From contig CAFBRK010000313.1 in assembly GCA_903231505.1 (NCBI GenBank), forward strand, positions 1-64,000: a stretch of DNA of 64,000 nt. Reading direction: 5' to 3'. Below, in pieces: positions 59,579 to 64,000 of this stretch. Every line of letters begins with the position of its first letter. The first letter of the stretch is position 1. Both the position numbers and the translations under genes were made by a program. Below the pieces are notes generated by a model that did no database searches, was not told where the DNA came from, and was given only the letters and a program-made list of their open reading frames with translations. The stretch is from Olavius algarvensis associated proteobacterium Delta 3. GTDB lineage: Bacteria; Desulfobacterota; Desulfobacteria; Desulfobacterales; CAFBRK01.

Positions 59579-60606
59579 GCAAAATGCGGGCCCACCCCCT
59601 GAAGCGGATCTCCATCACCTCCGGTGTGCTGCTCCTGCTGCTGGCCGGTGCCATCCTCCTGGGAGTTTCTCTTGGGTCCACCGGCTACCGTGTAGACTCC
59701 CTGGTTTCCGCATTGCTGGGCAAGGATACGGCGGATGCGACCATAAAAACGATTATCTGGCAGATTCGCTTCCCCCGGGCGCTTTTGGCCGCACTGGTCG
59801 GTGCGGCCCTGTCCCTCGGGGGTCTTGTGTTCCAGGCGCTTCTCAGAAATCCGCTGGCCGAACCCTACATCCTGGGTGTCTCCGGAGGTTCTGCGGTCGG
59901 CGCCATTATCGGAATCATATTGGGATTTTCCCGGTTTCCGGGGGTGGGTCTGACGGCATTTATCGGCAGTATGGCCACCCTGTTTCTGGTGCTCATGCTG
60001 TCTTCCGGCAGCACCATACTCAAAAAAGACTCCCTCCTGCTGGCCGGCGTCATGGTCAATGCCTTCTGTTCGGCGGTGATCATTTTCCTGCTGTCCCTCG
60101 CCCAACATTCGAAGCTGCACAACATCATCTTCTGGCTCATGGGCGATCTGTCCATGGCCGGCATGGGTCCGGTGGCACGGCTTGCCGCCATGCTCTTTCC
60201 CTGTTTTGTTCTGATCTTCTGGCTTTCTCACAGCATGAATGTTCTTCTCATGGGAAAAGAATCGGCCGTCACCATGGGGGTGAATATCCGCGCCACCATG
60301 CTGACGCTGCTGGTCACGACGTCCTTTATGGTCAGTGCCACGGTGTCTCTCTGCGGGCTGCTGGGTTTTGTCGGTCTCGTCATGCCCCACCTGTTGCGAC
60401 TGACCCTGGGCCCGGACCATCGGGTTCTCGTGCCGGCATGCATTCTGGGTGGGGGTGCATTTATGGTACTGTGTGATGTCCTTGCCCGGGTCTTGCCGAA
60501 ACAGGGGGAAATGCCGGTCGGCGTCATCACCGCCATGCTCGGCGCGCCCCTCTTTATCTACCTGCTAAAACGAAATGGACATCGCTCCCGCTATGAACGC
60601 CGTTGA
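59575..60606 (+). CDS. btuC: Cobalamin ABC transporter permease
   Basis: A 343-residue FecCD/BtuC-family permease with about ten membrane helices. VSLGSTGYRVDSLVSALLG at the start, IRFPRALLAALVGAALSLGG, QALLRNPLAEPYILGVSGGS and CGLLGFVGLVMPHLLR (the cytoplasmic EAA-like loop) are typical. GTG start at 59575 overlaps the btuF stop. It overlaps btuD by 32 bases; the three genes form one operon. Confidence 0.94.
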   Translation: MSKMRAHPLKRISITSGVLLLLLAGAILLGVSLGSTGYRVDSLVSALLGKDTADATIKTIIWQIRFPRALLAALVGAALSLGGLVFQALLRNPLAEPYILGVSGGSAVGAIIGIILGFSRFPGVGLTAFIGSMATLFLVLMLSSGSTILKKDSLLLAGVMVNAFCSAVIIFLLSLAQHSKLHNIIFWLMGDLSMAGMGPVARLAAMLFPCFVLIFWLSHSMNVLLMGKESAVTMGVNIRATMLTLLVTTSFMVSATVSLCGLLGFVGLVMPHLLRLTLGPDHRVLVPACILGGGAFMVLCDVLARVLPKQGEMPVGVITAMLGAPLFIYLLKRNGHRSRYERR

Positions 60607-61381
60607 CATCCATCACCTCGGCTACGCCTACGGCAGTGTTCCGGCGCTGCAGGATCTGTCATTCTCGGTGGCAGAGGGTGAGCTGTTCTGCATCATCGGG
60701 CCGAACGGGTCCGGCAAGACCACCCTGCTGAAGCTGATCGCGGGCATTAAAGCGTCACCGCCCGAGGCGGTGCACATTTTCGGAGAGGCCCATCGGAATT
60801 ACCCCCGGAAGGCCCTGGCGCGAATGGTGGCCATGGTCCCTCAATTGGTTCAGGAGGATTTTCCATTCCGCGTGCTGGAGACGGTGCTGATGGGAAGAAC
60901 GCCCCACATGGGTATTCTGGGGCTGGAACGGGAAATCGACTATGACATCGCCGCCCAGGCCATGGCGTTTACCGGGGTGGCCCATCTGGCAGAAAGGACT
61001 CTGGACCAGCTCAGCGGCGGCGAGCAGCAGCGGGTGTCCATTGCCAGGGCCATCTGTCAGGAACCCCGGGTTATCCTTCTGGACGAGCCGACGGCCGCGC
61101 TGGACCTGGCCCACCAGATCCGCATCATGGACCTGATGGAAAAATTAAAAAGCGAGAAGGCAGTCAGTGTCGTTATGGTATCCCACGACATCAACCTGGC
61201 CGCCATGTACGCGGATCGGGTGCTTCTTTTAAAGGACGGCCGGCGGGTCGGACTCGGCACGCCGGCAGACGTCCTAGGACGTGAACTCCTGGAGAAGACG
61301 TACGGTTGTCGTCTGTTGATCGACAAAAGTCCGGTGGGTAATGTCCCCCGGGTGAACCTCATTCCGGAAAAATTTTCTTGA
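60575..61381 (+). CDS. btuD: Cobalamin ABC transporter ATPase
   Basis: A 268-residue ABC ATPase. Walker A GPNGSGKTT, Q-loop MVPQLVQED, signature LSGGEQQRV, Walker B VILLDEPTAALD and the switch His in VMVSHDINLA are all visible. The starts at 60575 and 60593 both lie within the btuC end; neither has a strong ribosome-binding site, fitting translational coupling. It powers BtuC-driven cobalamin import. Confidence 0.95.
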   Translation: MDIAPAMNAVDIHHLGYAYGSVPALQDLSFSVAEGELFCIIGPNGSGKTTLLKLIAGIKASPPEAVHIFGEAHRNYPRKALARMVAMVPQLVQEDFPFRVLETVLMGRTPHMGILGLEREIDYDIAAQAMAFTGVAHLAERTLDQLSGGEQQRVSIARAICQEPRVILLDEPTAALDLAHQIRIMDLMEKLKSEKAVSVVMVSHDINLAAMYADRVLLLKDGRRVGLGTPADVLGRELLEKTYGCRLLIDKSPVGNVPRVNLIPEKFS

Positions 61382-61422
61382 CGCCGCAACGTTATTTCTC
61401 TACAATGGCCGGAAATAGTGCT

Positions 61423-61597
61423 CAGGTGTTTTACCAAGCTTAATAGGGAACCCTGTGAATTTCAGGGACGGGCCCGCCGCTGTGAATCCCTCCCGTTTGT
61501 ACCAACGGGAAACCCCTTCGGCCGTGTGAGCCACTGTTCCGGCCTAACGGAATGGGAAGGCCGCTGAAGGGGCGGGAAAGTCAGAAGACCTGCCTGG
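61423..61597 (+). promoter_or_regulatory. Cobalamin riboswitch 2
   Basis: Second AdoCbl aptamer: CAGGTGTTTTACCAAGC, TAATAGGGAACCCTGTGAAT, GACGGGCCCGCCGCTGTGAA, GTGAGCCACTG and the B12 box AGTCAGAAGACCTGCCTG. A strong terminator hairpin follows at 61660. It lies between btuD and the DUF4465 gene, so the outer-membrane genes have their own control. Confidence 0.96.
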
Positions 61598-61659
61598 GCA
61601 AAAGGCGCAGACCTTCGCGGATTGGGATGCACCGTGACCCGAGGACAAAAAAGGGCGCT

Positions 61660-61692
61660 CCCCGGATTGAATTTTTCAATCCGGGGTTTTTT
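61660..61692 (+). terminator. Riboswitch 2 terminator
   Basis: CCCCGGATTGA and TCAATCCGGGG form a perfect stem around a short AT-rich loop, followed by six T residues. As the expression platform of riboswitch 2 it would stop transcription before the DUF4465-btuB genes when cobalamin is bound. Confidence 0.92.
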
Positions 61693-61984
61693 GTTTGCAA
61701 GGGCTGCAATTTTCGACACACCGCAGAGGCCGCCTTTTCCAAGGAGCAAGATGCCTGAGGCGAAACCCGCAGGAATGGGAAAGGGATGCGAAAATGTTGC
61801 TGACTGTCGAGGGCATCTACTCAAGCATGGGTGGTGTTCGGCATCATCCTGGCAGCGGCGGCAGAAACGTCCGTTGCCGGCTTCCGCGCCCCTCAGCCGG
61901 ACAGAACGGATCGACCGAGACACATATCGGATGACTTTCTATTCATCCTGATTTTCGGAGTCATTTATTAAAGGAGGAGGATAC
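61693..61984 (+). other. Leader between riboswitch 2 and DUF4465 gene
   Basis: About 290 bases. One frame starting at 61795 reads MLLTVEGIYSSMGGV, perhaps a relic of a lost gene. No supportable gene. AAAGGAGGAGG at 61970 is the ribosome-binding site for the next gene. Confidence 0.4.
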
Positions 61985-62806
61985 ATGAAACGGGTTCTTT
62001 GGATTTCCCTGTTAGCCGCGTTACTGCTCCCGGTCACTGCCGTCACGGCTACGATAGTAGCTTTTGACGATGTCCCCCTGACCGTGCCGCCGGCCGGCAA
62101 TTACACCGGTCCCGGAGGTGGACAGTACTATAACGGATCCGACGGAGCCGGCAGCTTTACCAGCGGCGGTGCTGCTTTTGTCAACAACTACAACACGACC
62201 TTTGGTTCCTGGGACGGCTGGTCCGTATCAAATACCTCCGATACGACAACCGCCGACTTCACCAACCAGTACAGCGCAATCACCGGCGGTGCCAACAGCG
62301 GAAGCCAATATGGTATGTACTATGAACCATTTGTCCTGGCTCCGTCAGTGGATTTCGGCGCACCGGTCACTGTTCAAAGCGCGTCCGTAACGAACGCGAC
62401 ATACCCGTATTTATCGATGCTGAACGGAGATGCATTTGCAAAACAGTTCGGCGGCCCCACCGGGACCGATCCCGACTGGTTCCTGCTGACCATCAGCGGT
62501 ATCGATTCCAGCGGTGGTCTGCTCGGTTCCGTCGATTTTTATCTGGCGGATTACCGATTCGCAGACAACGCGCAAGACTACATCGTCGCCGAATGGACCA
62601 TGGTCGACCTAACGAGCTTGGGTGTGGTTTACGGTCTGCAGTTCGACCTCAGCTCCTCCGATGTCGGGGAGTTCGGAATGAACACGCCCGGCTACGTTGC
62701 CATGGATGATCTCTCCCACAGTTCCGTTCCCGTCCCGGCCGCTGTGTGGCTGCTCGGCTCCGGTGTTGTCGGTCTGGTGTGCGTTCACCGCAGGAGAGGT
62801 AAGTAG
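61985..62806 (+). CDS. DUF4465 protein with VPVPA-CTERM anchor, cobalamin-regulated
   Basis: A 273-residue exported protein. A signal peptide (VLWISLLAALLLPVTAVTA) precedes a DUF4465 domain with the usual WDGWSVSNTSDTTTADFTNQ, YSAITGGANSGSQYGMYY pattern. It ends SVPVPAAVWLLGSGVVGL with a basic tail, a VPxPA-CTERM sorting signal. AAAGGAGGAGG precedes the ATG. It sits behind a cobalamin riboswitch and directly before a BtuB-like receptor. DUF4465 proteins occur next to BtuB in Bacteroidota; so this is probably a surface corrinoid-binding protein. That role is inferred. Confidence 0.82.
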   Translation: MKRVLWISLLAALLLPVTAVTATIVAFDDVPLTVPPAGNYTGPGGGQYYNGSDGAGSFTSGGAAFVNNYNTTFGSWDGWSVSNTSDTTTADFTNQYSAITGGANSGSQYGMYYEPFVLAPSVDFGAPVTVQSASVTNATYPYLSMLNGDAFAKQFGGPTGTDPDWFLLTISGIDSSGGLLGSVDFYLADYRFADNAQDYIVAEWTMVDLTSLGVVYGLQFDLSSSDVGEFGMNTPGYVAMDDLSHSSVPVPAAVWLLGSGVVGLVCVHRRRGK

Positions 62807-62933
62807 GCCCCATCGAACATTTTAGATTGCCGTCAGTCCGATGCTCCTCAAGTCCGACAGGCAGGCTTGAGGATACCTGCTTTATTTGCGTGGTAGTCGC
62901 AAGTATTGAATGTTGGAAAGGTGGTCACGCCGG

Positions 62934-64000
62934 ATGCGACACCGGTCTGATTTCATACAGTTACGAGAAGTCGCGATCATCACCGAGCACTTTTTTCTTA
63001 GCTTGTTGATACCTTGGCTGATGATCTGCTTTTTCTTCAAACCGCACATGGTATTCGCCCAGGATGAACAACCACCCGCCAACACCGAAGCCCGTTTCGA
63101 AATGGAAGAGGTCGTTGTTACGGCCACCGGTTTGGAGGACGAGATCCGCAACATTCCGAAAAACGTTACGGTCATTACCGCCGAAGACATCGAGCAGTCG
63201 TCCAGCAACAACGTGGTGGACCTTCTTTCCCGGGAGGCCAATGTCAACCTCCAAAGCCTCTTCGGCCACGACAGCAGTGCAGCCGTGGATATTCGCGGCC
63301 AGGGCAGCGCCGCAGCCACAAACGTGCTGGTGCTTGTCGACGGGTTCCGGCTTAACCCGCCGGATCTATCCCGGCCTGATTTTTCCGCCGTGCCCCTGGG
63401 ACAGATCGAACGGATCGAAATTATCCGTGGCGCCAACTCAGTGCTCTATGGAAATGGGGCGGTCGGCGGGGTCGTCAATATTATCACCAAGGACGCTCCC
63501 GAACGGACCGCCGGAATTCTGACCGGATCCCATGGAAGTTTTGACACCTATAATGCCAGGGCCTCGGTGGGCGGCAGGACAGAACGTCTGGGCTACACTA
63601 TCAATGGAGGCTACTATGATACCGACGGATACCGTGAAAATGGCTTCTACCGCCGATCGGACGTGAGTGGCCGAGTCGGCTATGACGTGGGTGCGGCCTC
63701 CAGGATATCGCTGACCACCACCTTTACATCGGACGCCCAGGGATTCCCCGGCGGTGTTCCCCTGGAAGCAACAGACAATCGGGATCTCCGCCGCCAGACC
63801 CGAAGTCCCAACGATGAGGGTGAAGGCCAGGACCTGCGACTGCTGGCTTCGGGCCTGAGCGACCTCAATGCGGTAGGCGAACTTACCGTTAATTTGGGAT
63901 ACAGAAACCGGCGCAGTGATTTTATCCTGGGGTTTACGCCACTCAAAACCATCGACGAGCAGCAGAGCCACATTTTCGAAGAAACGGCCAGCTTCGATGT
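62934..64000 (+). CDS. btuB: BtuB-like TonB-dependent receptor (5' part)
   Basis: The first 355 residues of an outer-membrane TonB-dependent receptor that runs off the window. The N-terminal hydrophobic segment (FLSLLIPWLMICFFFK) acts as signal. The TonB box MEEVVVTATG is followed by the plug: NIPKNVTVITAEDIEQSSS, AVDIRGQGSAAATNVLVLVD, QIERIEIIRGANSVLYGNGA and GGVVNIITK, then beta-barrel strands. AAAGGTGG lies ten bases before the ATG at 62934. Its place downstream of riboswitch 2 and the DUF4465 gene supports corrinoid uptake. Confidence 0.88.
   Translation, partial: MRHRSDFIQLREVAIITEHFFLSLLIPWLMICFFFKPHMVFAQDEQPPANTEARFEMEEVVVTATGLEDEIRNIPKNVTVITAEDIEQSSSNNVVDLLSREANVNLQSLFGHDSSAAVDIRGQGSAAATNVLVLVDGFRLNPPDLSRPDFSAVPLGQIERIEIIRGANSVLYGNGAVGGVVNIITKDAPERTAGILTGSHGSFDTYNARASVGGRTERLGYTINGGYYDTDGYRENGFYRRSDVSGRVGYDVGAASRISLTTTFTSDAQGFPGGVPLEATDNRDLRRQTRSPNDEGEGQDLRLLASGLSDLNAVGELTVNLGYRNRRSDFILGFTPLKTIDEQQSHIFEETASFD

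Overview
This window reads as chromosome from a sulfate-reducing Desulfobacterota (Desulfobacterales-like) bacterium. The strongest marker is a complete tmcDCBA locus (12335-16044) for the transmembrane redox complex that links periplasmic tetraheme cytochromes to the cytoplasm. Other supporting signs are propionate activation, c-type-heme sensor kinase domains, enhancer-binding (sigma-54) regulation, VPxPA-CTERM surface proteins and many dispersed intergenic repeats. I found no rRNA, tRNA, CRISPR array, integrase or intact transposase.

Layout. 1-4115: two toxin-antitoxin operons (YefM-YoeB and a Phd-like/PIN pair), repeat-rich DNA with a decayed four-helix-bundle (23S-IVP type) gene, and a GcvH-like protein lacking its lipoyl lysine together with a small Cys-rich companion. 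4713-8825: propionyl-CoA synthetase, then a CoA-transferase/GNAT fusion. 9438-20829 (minus): a truncated cyclase/ATPase, response regulators, the tmc operon and its probable regulators (sigma-54 activator, response regulator, heme-motif sensor kinase broken by two frameshifts). 21008-26833: small exported protein, HD hydrolase, MaoC/SCP2 protein, thiolase, universal stress protein, duplicated zinc-ribbon-like protein. 27139-27670: three tandem, closely similar 45-residue peptide genes, the most novel-looking item here. 28083-44695: mixed accessory genes (alanine racemase, GalT-like protein, DDAH, an AKR-fold protein without its catalytic tetrad, VanX-like dipeptidase, YbaK, GNAT, SDR, PLP decarboxylase, GH13, ArsR). 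44990-53308: an alpha-2-macroglobulin / PbpC / M23 envelope cluster in which PbpC has lost its glycosyltransferase domain. 54399-57697: Cys-type formate dehydrogenase-like protein, a truncated VPxPA-CTERM gene, RidA.

57968-64000 is a cobalamin uptake locus: riboswitch, btuFCD, second riboswitch, a DUF4465 protein with a VPVPA-CTERM anchor, and the start of a BtuB-like TonB receptor that runs off the end. The two riboswitches control the inner-membrane/periplasmic half and the surface/outer-membrane half separately.

Logic. Genes tend to form short operons with overlapping stop/start codons. Between them are decayed genes and repeats (degenerate IVP relics, REP-like hairpins, caggttt- and cctaaag-type repeats), so much of the window is turning over, while the tmc, btu and alpha-2-macroglobulin/PbpC blocks look like maintained functional units.
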